From NCBI GenBank assembly GCA_026874595.1, contig CM049307.1, forward strand, positions 59,902,870-59,966,869: a stretch of 64,000 nt of DNA, written 5' to 3'. Every line of letters starts with the position of its first letter. Position 1 is the first letter of the stretch. Of the stretch, positions 48,871-61,758 are shown in pieces. The notes beneath the pieces were generated by a model. That model had not been told where the DNA came from, ran no database searches, and saw nothing but the letters and a program-made list of their open reading frames with translations. A program made the position numbers and the translations under genes. Source of the DNA: Sipunculus nudus (lineage: Eukaryota; Annelida; Sipuncula; Golfingiida; Sipunculidae).

Positions 48871-51112
48871 TGGTTTGTTTGTCTGCACTGTCCTGGCCAC
48901 AATTTTGCCACAATCACCTTGAAACTTTCAGAGATGATGGAGAATTTCTAGGTGCCCTATTGTTTTTGGTTAAAATAGGTTAAAGGTCAAGGTCAAGGCC
49001 ATCGAAAATCCTCGAAACCTTATTTTCCTCATAACTTGGTCAAAAATTGTCGTATCAACCTCATTCTTACCCCATTTTGTTCGTCTTTCCATTGTCCATA
49101 TCCTGGTATGATCAACCTTTGTTGGCCTTGTGTCACCTTGTCAGTATGTCTGTCTGTTTCAGGGTTGTTGTCAATTTTGTCAACGGCCTTGTTGTTCTTT
49201 CTGACATTTAGCACTCTCCTGCCCACAATTTTGCCACAATCACCTTGAAACTTTCAGATATGATGGGCAACCAAAATTCTAGGTGCCCTATTGTTTTTGG
49301 CCCAAATAGGTCAAAGGTCAAGGTCGAGGTCATCAAAAGTATACAAAACAGGTTTTTCTTCATATCTTTGTAACTGTTAGTCGTATCTACTTGAACTATA
49401 GCTCATTTTAATCGTCATCCAATGGCCTTTCTTCTGGTGGGTACTTGACTCAAATTTGCCATTTCCATGGTAACACATTTTCGGGGGAAAATTATCATAT
49501 TTGAAAATCAATGGACTAATTTGTCAGTTTTAATGCTAGAGAGGTCTAGTTTTTTCCATTAGGTTGCATTCGTTTAATACTACATGATTTTATTAAAAGT
49601 CTGGCAATATCTCGTAAGATAGCTCATCAAACGAGATATTTCGAGATTTCATTAATCTTGCCCTGGAGGCCACAGTTTTGCAGGAATTTTTTTAAAACTG
49701 ATATATTTCAAGTCTTACCCTCGTATTTCAAATTTGTTTTTTTCATTTTTTTGGATAGGGCCGCTAGGGGGCGCTGGATGCGAACCTCCCCAACATCATA
49801 TATTTTGGCCATATCTCCAAAATTATAAGCCTCAATTACATAAACTATAGCTTATTTTCTTCCTCTGAGTCTTCTCCATAACCTGGTGTAGTCATCTGGT
49901 CACAATTTTTTGTCACTTTGTCAGTGTGTCTGTCTGTTTGATCGTTGTCCTCAAATTCGCCTGCTTGCTCTTGCGTCTCACATATAGCATTCTACAGCCC
50001 ACAGTTTTGAAAGAATCCTTTTGAAACTATTACATCTTAAGTCTTACACTAATATCTCGAAACCAATTTTTCATTTTCTGGATATGGCCGCTAGGGGGCG
50101 CTGAACTCGAACCTCTCCCAACATATCATGCTTTGGCAATATCTCCAAAACTATAAACCTCAGTTATATAAACTGTAGCTTTTTTCTTCCTTTGAGTCTT
50201 CTGCATACCTTGGAGTAGCCATCTGGACTCAATCTCGAGTCACTTTGTCAGTGTGTCTGTCTGTTTGTCAGTTGTTCTCAAATTCGCCTGCTTGCTGGTT
50301 CTTGCGTCTCACATATAGCATTCTATAGGCCACAGTTTTGATGGAATCCTTTTGAAACTATTACACCTTATGTCTTACACTAATATCTCGAAATAAATTT
50401 TTCATTTTCCGGATATGGCCACTAGTGGGCGCTGCACACAACCCTCACACACATACCATTGTATTGGCCATATCTCTACACCCAAAGCCTCAGTTACATA
50501 AACTATAGCTTATTTTCTTCCTTTGAGTCTTCTCCATAACCTGATTAAGGCATGTGGTTTCAATCTTCTGTCACTTTCTCAGTGTGTCCATCTGTTTGTC
50601 CGTTATCCTCAAAGTCGCCTGCTTGCTGGTTCTTACGCCTTACATATAGCATTCTACAGGCCACAGCTTTGACGGAATCCTTTTGAAACTGGGACATCTC
50701 ATGTCATACTCTAATAATACGAAACGCGTTTGTCGTTTTTGGAATATGTCCGCTAGAGGGCGCTACAGTCGAACCTCCCAAGTATATCATTAATTCGCCA
50801 TACCTCCAAAACTATTAATCTAAATTACATAAATTATAACTCATTTTCTTCCTTTGAATCTTCTCCATAACTAGGTTAAGTCATCTGGTGTCAATCTTGT
50901 CTCACAAAGTCAGTATGTCTGTCTGTTCGTCTTTTGTTGTCGGCTTTGTCTGCTTGCCTGTTCTTTTGTCTCATATGTCATTCTACTGGCCACATATTCT
51001 CAGCAATGGCCCTGAGAGTCATTCCATTGATAGAAAACCGACAAAATGTTCTGTCTGTCCGTCTGTGTTTCACTTCCGATTTCCGGCAAGCGTTCGACCT
51101 ATGGTCGTCTAG
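46720..51112 (+). mobile_element. Helitron-like composite element, left arm of the 10.6-kb inverted pair
   Basis: It opens TTGCTTGCCGG with a hairpin GCTTGCCG/CGGCAAGC and closes with hairpin CGACC-tat-GGTCG, one base, then CTAG. A second TTGCTTGCCG start at 48779, directly after a CTAG at 48771-48774, shows that it is two elements joined (46720-48774 and 48779-51112). It contains (TGTC)n tracts near 46771 and 48830, a 148-bp satellite at 47990-48775, and four ~330-bp units near 49866, 50194, 50525 and 50864. No Rep/helicase frame is present, so it is non-autonomous. Confidence 0.65.
47990..48775 (+). repeat. Satellite array, period about 148 bp
   Basis: The landmark GGCGACTTTT (with small changes) falls at about 48014, 48162, 48311, 48459, 48607 and 48757. 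Each unit also carries CTCGTCAAACGAGAAAA, a palindromic CTCGT/ACGAG block. Confidence 0.8.
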
Positions 51113-51188
51113 TTTATTTATTTAATATCAACCTTAAGCTGCTTAAGTGCATGGCATACTAAATATGTTGTATGTTAAAATAAAAAAC

Positions 51189-51912
51189 AAGGGACCTATG
51201 GGTCACGGCGCTCAGCTGTTATATATGATAAAAAAAATATTATTTAGAAATGAGGTACATGCTGGTTTTGTGTGGTAATAAATATAAGCTGTATTATGAG
51301 TTGTTGTTGTTTAGCTTATGTATAATTTTGATAGTTCCTTTGGAGACAGGGAAGAGGATTGATTTCATTTATTTTATTAACAAATGGAGTACTATTGTCA
51401 CACAGATTTTGACTTGGCCATATAACTTATAAGGAGAACATATAATATAAGAGTTTAACTATTTATTAAAAAGAAATTACAAATATTGTCCCAAATATAA
51501 TTTTTATTAAAAATAATAAGAGAATCATATGATTTTTTAAAATGAAATATAACTGAAATGACTATTAAAATAATATTAAAGAATATATTCATGAATGCAT
51601 TCATGAATACATTTTGAGAGTATTTGCACGAGTATTCATATACTTTCATTTTTACCTGAATTCCCATTCTTTATGCAAGAAATTTTATAATGGAGTACAT
51701 AATCATATTCGTATTTAAATACAGTTACAAAGTATTCGCACCATGTCTGGTATTTATTCAGTTTTCACCAAACAATGATGTTGAGAATCCAGAATATACA
51801 AAATTCACACATTTAAATAATGATCACAAGTACCTGGTTTTATGGCTTTTTTATATTTAAAAATAACTGTAAAAAATTCATTTTGGACTAATTTCACATC
51901 AATGTACACACT
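51189..51912 (+). repeat. ~0.7-kb direct repeat, copy 2
   Basis: It is highly similar to 45297-46003. It begins about 76 bp after the terminal CTAG of the left arm, so the pair of direct repeats flanks that arm. Confidence 0.8.
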
Positions 51913-53736
51913 AGACACAGTAGGAATCTAGATTAATATTATCAACTGCATTTTTGTCTATCATTAATTTCCTTCATATGATCCCTAATGATTAGTAATG
52001 AATAATATGATTTACTTCTTTATCATTAAAATTGAACTGATAAATGCCATAGGTGACTGCATGGTGTTATTTGGAATACGTGACATTCTACCCATCGATA
52101 CAAGATTCTTATATCATCAGTAACTGCAAGTTAATTTCCTGTTATTATAAACTAACAAATTCCTTTTCTATTTTTCTTTAATTTGTTATTAAAAACCAAT
52201 AAAAATTTATCAATTTATTGTTTATTGTTATGTTGTTGGTTAGAACTACTAGATGAGTTGGGTTGGACACCTGGATCAACTGTGGCTGGCCATAAGCTGC
52301 CTGGATTCCGTGTATGCCTCGCCTCAAGCATGCATAATACAGGTGACTCAAGAGGGGCTGGAGAGAGCCAAAGTCTGACAGGGTCTCATAAAAAACATAA
52401 ATAAAAGCTACAATTTTTGGCCTATTTCTTTCAGCTTTCTAAACTAAAAAGCTGAAATCCTTATGTGTACATGATATGAAAATTATATCAACAGTGCTCA
52501 CTGGAAACAAACGTGCCATGGTCACAGTTGGGCAAAATTTAAGGTACTAATTTTATATTTATACTGTAACTAATAACTTATAAAATTTGAAAAATTCAGA
52601 ACTAATTTTGGGTATTCAATTGAATCTTGATTAAATAATATTACATCCCTGAAAAAAAAATCTCTAGCTTCAGCAATGCCCTTGTTAAGGGAGTAAATAT
52701 ATTTCTTGATTTTTTACAAAGTGCATTATGTTTGGGCCCATAACTTAAAACAATTACGCAATACTGACATCATTCTGGCATGTGCATAGAGATTTAAAAA
52801 TATGTATATTATTTATGATTAAAGTCAGATCAGTGGTTTTGATATTTGGCAGTCTTGAAGTGTAACAATGGGTTTTTTAATGGAAAAATGAAGTTTTTCA
52901 TTAATATCTCGAAGGTATTAAGTCCTAGTGACCAAATTCTTGGCATGGTAGGGGATTTTGGTATGCCGAATTTAAGGAACTTAGAGCTGAAGCTGGGGAG
53001 CTGAGCTCTTGCAAAATGCATAACACTAGCTTGATGTAAACAATATGTTACATGGTGCTTGAAAACTTGAATAAAATCTACAGTTTTTGATCAACTGGTT
53101 TCAAATTTTTGGTGTTAACAGTTGAAATGCTAACAAAAACATTCTGTGAAAATTAAATCCACAGTACTTACAGGAAAAAAATGTGCCATGGTCAAATTTG
53201 GGCAAAATTTAAGGTACCAATTTTTTATTCTTATTAATATTTTAAAAAATTTAAAAGATTTTCATCTAATTTTGGGTATACAATTTAATTTTGATTAATT
53301 TAAGTTATATCACTGGAAAAAAGGTCCATAGCTTTAACATTTCTTGTGTTAAGTGATCAAATATCTTTCCTGATTTTTTACAAAATTCATAATTTATGTT
53401 TGGGCCCATAACTTTTTTAAATTAAATAATACAGACATAATTTCTGGCATGTACATAGGAACTATATAGAGGAATATTTATGGTAAATATGAGGAAAAAC
53501 AGATCAGTGGTTTTGATATTAGGCAGTCCTGAAGTGTTAAAATAGGTTTTTAATAAACAAGGCCTACAGGCCTAATGAGAACCTGTGCATTGGGAAAATA
53601 CACCAGGTATAATGCTTCAATGCTGGACCATTACTTCTCATATAATGAACAATGCACGTACTAAACATTATGAATAAGAAACAATAACACAAACATCACT
53701 GCAGAAATTCTGGCATGGGTGCACACAACACAAAAA
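51913..53736. repeat. Spacer of the inverted pair, with a duplicated ~0.6-kb unit
   Basis: Two diverged direct copies are visible, at about 52390-52880 and 53040-53545, sharing TGCCATGGTCA and GGGCAAAATTTAAGGTAC at a spacing of about 670 bp. There is no gene. Confidence 0.5.
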
Positions 53737-56700
53737 CTAGACGACCATAGGTCGAACGCTTGCCGGAAATCGGAAGTGAAACACAGACGGACAGACAGAA
53801 CATATTGTCGGTTTTCTATTAATGGAATGACTCTCAGGTACATTGCTGAGAATATGTGGCCCGTAGAATGACATATGAGACAAAAAAACAGGCAAGCAGA
53901 CAAAGCTGACAACAAAAGATGAACGGACAGACATACTGACTTTTTGAGACAAGATTGACACCAGATGACCTAACCTAGTTATGGAGAAGATTCAAAGGAA
54001 GAAAATGAGTTATAATTTATGTAATTTAGATTTATAGTTTTGGAGGTATGGCGAATTAATGATATACTTGGGAGGTTCGACTGTAGCGCCCTCTAGCAGA
54101 CATATTCCGAAGACGACAAATGCATTTCGTATTATTAGTGTATGACATGAGATGTCCCAGTTTCAAAAGGATTCCGTCAAAGCTATGGCCTATAGAATGC
54201 TATATGTAAGGCGTAAGAACCAGCAAGCAGGACACACTGACAAAGTGATAGAAGATTGAAACCAGATGCCTTAATCAAGTTATGGAGAAGACTCAAAGGA
54301 AAAGAATAAGCTATAGTTTATGTAACTGAGGCTTTTGGTGTAGAGATATGGCCAATACAATGGTATGTGTGTGAGGGTCGTGTGCAGCGCCCACTAGTGG
54401 CCATATCCAGAAAATGAAAAATTTATTTCTAGATATTAATGTAAGACATAAGATGTAATAGTTTCAAAAGGATTCCTTCAAAACTGTGGCCTATAGAATG
54501 CTATATGTGAGACGCAAGAGCCAACAAGCAGGCGAATTTGAGGACAACTGACAAACAGACGAAAACACTGACAAAGTGACTCAAAATTAAGTCCAGATGA
54601 CTACTCCAGGTTATGGAGAAGACTCAAAGGAAGAAAAAAGCTACAGTTTATGTAACTGAGGTTTATAGTTTTGGAGATATTGCCAAAGCATGATATGTTG
54701 GGAGAGGTCCGAGTTCAGCGCCCCCTAGCGGCCATATCCGGAAAATGAAAAATTGGTTTCGAGATATTAGTGTAAGACTTAAGATGTAATAGTTTCAAAA
54801 GGATTCTTTCAAAACTGTGCCCTTTAGAATGCTATATGTGAGACGCAAGAGCAAGCAGGCAAATTTGAGGACAACTGACAAACAGACAGACACACTGACA
54901 AAGTGTCACAAAATTGTGACCAGATGACTACACTAGGTTATGGAGAAAACTCAGAGGAAGAAAATAAGCTATAGTTTATGTAATTGAGGCTTATAATTTT
55001 GGAGATATGGCCCAAATATGATATGTTCGGGAGGTTCGCATCCAGCCCCCCCTAGCGGCCCTATTAAAAAAATGAAAAAACAATTTCGAGATACTAGTGT
55101 AGGACTTATGATATGTCAGTTTCAGAAAGATTCCTGCAATAATGTGGCCTTTGGCGCAAGATGAATGAAATCTCGAAATATCTCTATTCACGAGATATTT
55201 TACGAGATACTGCAATACTTGTTATAAAATCTTGTAGTACTAGTTCAATGCTACCTGATGCAAAAAACTAGATCACACTAGCTTTAAAACTGACAAAGTT
55301 AGAAAAATAAGACCCCTTATATTCGATTATCATGACTTTTCCCCCAAAATTTGTAACCATGGTTACGGCAAATTTGAGTCAGCTACACACCAGATGACAG
55401 GCCTTGGAATGACGATAAAAATGAGCTATTGTTGAAGTAGATACGACTAATAGTCACAAAGATATGAAGAAAAAATCGTTTTGAGAATTTTTGATGACCT
55501 TGACCTAGACCTTTGACCTATTTTAACCAAAAACAATAGGGCACCTAGAAATTTAATTCTCCATCATCTCTGAAAGTTTTAAGGTGATTGTTGCAAAATT
55601 GTGGCCAGGAGAGTGCAGACAAACAAACAGACAGACAAACAGACAGACAAACAGACATACGCAACTGAGCAATATGCTTGCCGAAATCTTTGATTCCGGC
55701 AAGCAACAAACAGACAAACAGACATACGCAACTGAGCAATATGCTTGCCGAAATCGAAGATTTCCGGCAAGCAATAAAGTTGTGACTGTGCCTCCAACAT
55801 GTATGATAATAGACAGGGCCCGGAAAGGCCGTCACGCACCGCTGCACACGCCGGCCGCCCACCGTAGGGACCCTGCCGGCACTTGCGGCGACGGCACGTG
55901 ACTTCGTGGTTTGGGGAAACACGGCGCGAGATTTGACGAGACTTACAATGCGACCCCTGAATGTGACTGCGAGTGTCCGACGCTATCCGGCGCTGCAGAC
56001 CATGTGTCTGTGGCGTAAAAAAATGACAGAATTATAGGCATTTCTTTGAATGGTCACGTGTTCTCGTTTCACGAGAAACGGTGCGAGATATGACGAGACT
56101 TGCGATTGAATGACTAAGAACTAGACGGATGCTGTCTAACGCCGAAAACCAGACCTTTCTATGGCAAATATCAACAGAGATAGAAGCAGGTAAACTTCGT
56201 ATTTTCAAGTTGTCACGTTTTACCCCAAAATTTGGTAACCATGGTAACGGCAGTACAAAGCTACATGTGAGGAGGAATAGGCCAATGTTCCTAGTTTCAG
56301 ATACCACAAAAAAAATGGTGTCACGTTTAATATTTTTTGAGATATTGCAGAAAAATGATATGTTACAGTGTTTCAGGTACCACGCCCCCTGGTGGCTATT
56401 TCCAAAAAATGAAAAACTGATTTCGAGATATTTATAAAATAACACAAAATATATCAATTTCAAAGCCATTGTTAAAAAAATGCAACCTGTAGGTCATATT
56501 TAATGAAATCTCGAAGACTCTCGTTTGACGAGAAACGGTGCGAGATTTTGCAAGATTTTTTAATGGATCACCGAGAACTCACCAAGGGCTACAAGATGCA
56601 AAAAAATTGACCTCTCCAGCATAAAAACTGACAGAGTTAGAAGCTGAAAACTGCATATTTTCAAAATTCAAAAGTTTTACCCCAAAAGTAGAGAAATCTG

Positions 56701-57326
56701 GCAATAGCGCACTTTGGCACCTATGCGCAAAAATAAGCCCATGGACCCCAGTTGAAGGTGCTGTGATGGAAATGGCCCAATGTTTAATAGTTCTGGAGGT
56801 ATAGCACCAAAACAAATGTTCATGTTTTTTCATCTGCAACGCCCCCTGGCGGCCATTTCCAAAATCTGAAAAAACAATTTCGAGATATTCTTGTGTTACA
56901 TAAAATATCTCAGAATCAGTACGATTGCTGCAAATTTGAAAAATATCACGAAATTCCATGATTTCACCCCAAAATTGCGTAACCATGGTAACAGCAAATT
57001 TAAGTAAGCTACATGTCAAAAGAAAGGCCAGGTGATGACGAAAAAAATGAGCTATTGCAGAAGTGGATATGCCTATTTATGGCGAAGTTATAGTGCAAAA
57101 ACCGTTAACCATACCTGTCGTGACCTTGACCTTTGACCTTTGACCTATTTTAACCAAAAACAATAGGGCACCTAGAAATTATGTTTTTCATCATCCCTGT
57201 AAGTTTCAAGGTGATTGTGGCAAAATTGTGGCCAGGAGAGTGCAGACAAACAAACAAACAAACAGACAAACAGACATACGCAACTGAGCAATATGCTTGC
57301 CGAAATCGAAGATTTCCGGCAAGCAA
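53737..57326 (-). mobile_element. Helitron-like composite element, right arm of the inverted pair
   Basis: Read on the minus strand it matches the left arm from TTGCTTGCCGG (ending at 57326) to the terminal hairpin and CTAG (53737-53740). Internal TTGCTTGCCG starts near 55711 and 55777 again show joined elements. Compared with the left arm it lacks the 148-bp satellite and has a G+C-rich insert at about 55805-55925. Confidence 0.65.
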
Positions 57327-57399
57327 TGATTGTAACTGGCACCACCAGTCTTGTATACAACAAAGCTATCAGATATATATATGTCAGAGACAAGATTGA

Positions 57400-57680
57400 A
57401 ATCCAGGCGGATTTTATATTCGCCTAGACGAGATTGTGATTGTGATCTCGCCTAGGCGAGATTACGATTGTGATCTCGCCTAGACAGATTTTAAACTCCT
57501 CTAGATGAGATCACAATCGCAATCTCGCCTAGGTGAGATTAAAATCCATCATGGAGCAGGCCAGGATTTTAATCTCGTCTAGGCAAGTTTAAAATCTGTC
57601 TGGTATCATCCAGGCGAGTTTAAAATCTGCCTGATATCACTTAGGCGAGTTTTAAATCTGCCTAGGCGAGAATAAAATAG
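57400..57680. repeat. Tandem array of CTCGCCTAGGCGAG palindromes
   Basis: About ten imperfect copies of CGCCTAGGCGAG / GTCTAGGC blocks alternate with AGATTTTAAA or GATTGTGAT spacers. The tract can form many hairpins and begins about 75 bp after the end of the inverted pair. Confidence 0.75.
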
Positions 57681-58430
57681 TGATCAAATCTAATTTTTTA
57701 ATATATTATGCATTGTAATTGACATTTTTCAATTAAAAATGTTTTCAGTCAGATTTTCAATATTTTAACACTGAATGGTTATGTATAGTTGACAGGTAAT
57801 ATATTTATTAATATTTACAGAATATTATAATATTAATATAATAATTAACATTATTTTTGGAAATAGGATTTTTTTCATTATATAGTTTTATTAATATAGT
57901 TATGTATAGTTCACAAGTAATATATTTATTAATATTTACAGAATATTATATTATTAATGAAATAATTTACATTATTTTTTATATTTATATTTTTATTAAT
58001 AAACTAAGCAATAAGAAACTTACATGGGTATTGTATACGGCATATTTAAGTGATATATGATGTGGGCTGTTGCTGATTATTTACATAATAATTTTGTTTT
58101 CATTATTAATTTGAAGTGAAATTGGTATTAGTAATATTAATAATGTAGTAATTTAAAAAGACAAAGGGGGACTGAATATAACTCATTTATTATATAACAA
58201 TTTAATTCAATGCATGTTCACATCCATAAACGATCTATTAATCTATGATACCTTTTCTGGAATATCTAAAATCATAAATCTACATTTTTTAAAAGATTTT
58301 ATAAAACATTCTTGTCAATATTAACCATAGATAACCTGAAATCTAAATGTCTAGAGGCATGATGTAATGGATGCTGATAAACAGGTGCCAGGCTAGATGT
58401 ATCTGCTTCACACAGCTAACATATATGGTA
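57681..58430. other. Very A+T-rich sequence, no gene
   Basis: It holds a short direct duplication (TAATATATTTATTAATATTTACAGAATATTATA near 57800 and 57920, shown here only by its opening motif TAATATATTTATTAATA). Nothing else is recognised. Confidence 0.4.
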
Positions 58431-59455
58431 AAATGACTCAATTCAATCTTTATAATTCAGCCAAAATTCATTCTTTGGAACCATAAAAGACAATTAATAT
58501 AAGAATTATTCAGTGGATTATTCTTGTAAAATATTAAACAAATTGGCCTCAGTGGAGTCAGTCAAAAAACGTTTTACAGGTTTATAACTCATATGGGAAA
58601 ATACAGAATAATGGCTAAGTTCAGCTTCCCATTACTCAGCCATAAAAAAACACTGAACCAAAACCATTTGAACAAACTTGAATTATCAACATCTAAGGAT
58701 AATTAATGTGGGAGATTTAAGAATTTGGCCCAGTGGTTTTTGAGAAGTAGATCTTTGTAGCCACTGAGCTAAAATGGGCTGTTACAGCATATGACTAAAT
58801 TCAGCTTCCAATAACTCAGCAAAAATCACTGAACTGAGACCATTTGAACAAACTTCAGAAAGCACTACCCTAGGATGATTTCTGTGCGATATTAAACAAT
58901 TTGGCCATATTGTTTCAGAGAAGAAGTTTTTTGTAGATGTCAGTATGTTACGAGCACTGATGACCCCTGTACAAAAAAGGCTGATAAAGGTGGCGCCTCC
59001 AATACCTCAATTTCAGATATGACTCATGTGACCAACATTGGCATAAAATTTGGTGATGACAGCTTCAGCGGTTTCTGAGATTGTAATTTTAGTATGCTTT
59101 TTTGGACAGATGACCAAGTTCAACTTCCTATAACTCGGCCAAAAATCACCGTACTTAAACCATTCGAACAAACTTGAGAAAAGTTGTTCCGGGGATCATT
59201 TTTGTGAAATATTGGACAATTTGGCTAAACATTTCCAGAGAAGAAGATTTTTAAAGCTTTTTTAGCTTTTTCCCTATAAAATCTAAGAAAATGCAGTTAG
59301 CCAAAAAATAAGCAAAATCCGATAGAGTTTTTTAGATGACTAATTTTTTGCATAAAATTTGGTGATGCTAACTCTTGCCGTTTTCAAGATAGTATGGGTT
59401 AACGTACAGACGACGGACGACGGACGGACAGACGACGGACTTATAGTCAGCTGAG
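58430..59455. repeat. Dispersed repeat with diverged internal units
   Basis: It shares AACAAACTTGA, GATATTAAACAATTTGGC and TTGGTGATG landmarks with the copies at 32.4 and 44.5 kb. It ends with a (GACGGAC)n tract near 59411-59440. Confidence 0.55.
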
Positions 59456-59490
59456 CTAAAAATCATGAAAGATAACAACACATATAGAGT

Positions 59491-59803
59491 TACACTCCTC
59501 AGGCATTGGTTATCACTGCAGTCATTCTAGAATTCCTTCGTTTAACCACTGCTTTGTATAGCAAGATTCTCCAGGTTACATCACCAGGGCTCACACAGAG
59601 CTAACAATTGTAATCAGACCAATGAGAACATGGTATCACATTGTGCATCCAACTCCCAAGTTTTAAATCTGCATCGTTGGTCTGATTCTTAGTATGGTGC
59701 CAGCACTGATGTTTAGACTCCGAAATACCTGCTACACAAAGCAGCGGTTAAAACAAAGGAGATCTGGAGCAAATGCTGAGTATAACCACTGGCAAGGAGT
59801 GTA
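59491..59803. mobile_element. MITE with long terminal inverted repeats and target duplication
   Basis: TACACTCCT at the left and AGGAGTGTA at the right open long imperfect inverted repeats (TTTAACCACTGCTTTG against AAAGCAGCGGTTAAA). The flanks both read ATATAGAGT, a 9-bp target duplication as in Mutator-like elements; a 7-bp reading with TTACACTCC ends is also possible. It is 313 bp long. Confidence 0.7.
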
Positions 59804-61758
59804 ATATAGAGTATCATTCAAACTCAGGGATATTTTCGGAAATTTAAGTCCTTAAAGGCACATGATCCAGTTCTAATGTATACTGAATCATAAATTAAGT
59901 TACAGTTCTGTTAAGTTTAATTTTTTTTGCTGAGTTTTCTTCTTGCTAGCTGTTTTAATGACAGAAAAAATGACAATGCTTTTGACATTTGGTTTCATTC
60001 TTAGTGTCTGATAACCATTTTCACATCAGAATGAGGTATAACAAAACAGTATCAGCCACACCGTAAAATGTAAATAACACCATTTTTAGGATATCAAGGA
60101 ATCCAAGTGTGCACTATAATCATGCAGGCGTGTGATATAATGACCTAATTAGCTTATCTCCACCACTATAGGTCAGCAAACCAAGTATCTTGTATTAACT
60201 ATTAGGTAAGTAGTGCACACCAAAAGGATATTGTTAAATCATACCAGGTACAGATCCTCAAAAATTCAGCTCGAAATCAGTTCAAAAGCATCGCATCCCC
60301 CAGGTTCCAAAATAAGTTCACTGCATAAAATGACATGATAAAGGCCTCCCTTCCAACTATGATGCATGATTAACTTGGGATTTCTGTGTGTAAGCACTGA
60401 TAATAAGCTACTGTGACCTCTTTCTTTGGTAAATGTGGACCTCACCTTCTAGATTTTGACACACAGTTAATTTCCCAGAAGAGAAAATATATTGTACCAA
60501 AATTGTGTTCTGAAAAGTCATAAAAACAAACACCAGTTCATTTCATAAAAGAATGAGCAAGCATTCGTGCTTATATTAAACTTTGTCAAGCCTACCACTT
60601 TAGGTAGATTTAGATTTATGCCAAAGCTGACGGCAAAATATATTAGGGGTAAAATTCCCCTGAAAAGCCTGAGCATAAATTTCTTGGAAACTGTGAATGC
60701 TGATATAAAATATGCAGGCCTCTACTAAAGCGAGTATTCATATACCACGGGCAAGCTGATCATTCATACATTACTGGCCAGCTGATGAACTAGATGACAA
60801 TCACTGATTGCTGAACAAATATCAGTGAAAGAGGAAAAATAGCCCTCCATCACAAGTCTGCTGAACTCAGCACATGTGGACACCAAATAAACTTGGCCCC
60901 ATAAAGATTCAGTCATCTTCATACTGCCAAGTCTGTGACATAATCACACAGTCACAGACCTTGATCCTTCTTAATACCTTTAAAACAATAAGCGAATCCC
61001 CGATCCCCCTGGCAAAGGTCGTTTAAATAGAGTTATGCAAATCAGCATCATGGCCACCCATACTATTCATGTGAAATACCCTTGTATGTATGACTTTGTC
61101 CAAGCTAATCTGTGACTTTGAGGAACCGAGCCCATCATGACAAAAAAAGCCCTGCAGAGTAGGCTTTCCCCCCCCCCCCCCCCCCCAAACCAAAATCGTT
61201 ATTTGTCACTTAAGTTTTCATAACCTAAAAATATGCTTGTATGTTCTCTGCTGTTATGCTTTTCTAATGCATTTGCTTGATATCTTAATTTTTATCCACT
61301 GCATTTATATATTAACTCCCAAAAAGCAAAAAAGAAATAAGGTTTGGTTCTCAGGCAGTCTTTCTTTACAGAAATCAATGCGGGCGGGCAATTTTATTTT
61401 TCCACCTTTTTTTGGTATGATTCTATAAAATGTCACATGATCAGGGAAAAGCATGATAATACAAGATTTTTTTCTGCTAAACAAGTAAAAGCATTTCATA
61501 ACAACAAAGGTAACTTTATTAAAATTGTATTATTTCATCTTCTTGAAAGAAATGTCCGAGAGGCTGAAGCTCATATTAGTAAGTTTTTATTGAAAATCAA
61601 AATAAAAAAAAATTGATGCCGGGGGGGTTTAAAACTGATGCAGACGGTGCCTGAAAACCATACTTTTTATTTTTTTTGGCCTTATTCACATATAAATTAT
61701 TTACAGTTCTGATTGTATTACCCAAACTGAGTCCTTACTGGGAATTTTTTCAAGTCAA
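59804..61758. other. No recognised gene; contains a C homopolymer
   Basis: Mostly unremarkable A+T-rich sequence with a run of about 18 C at 61169-61186. No exon-like frame with splice signals was found. Confidence 0.4.

Noticed and set aside
45297-51912. LTR retrotransposon with the direct repeats as LTRs
   Set aside because: No gag or pol frame lies between them, and the ends do not show TG/CA with a primer-binding site.
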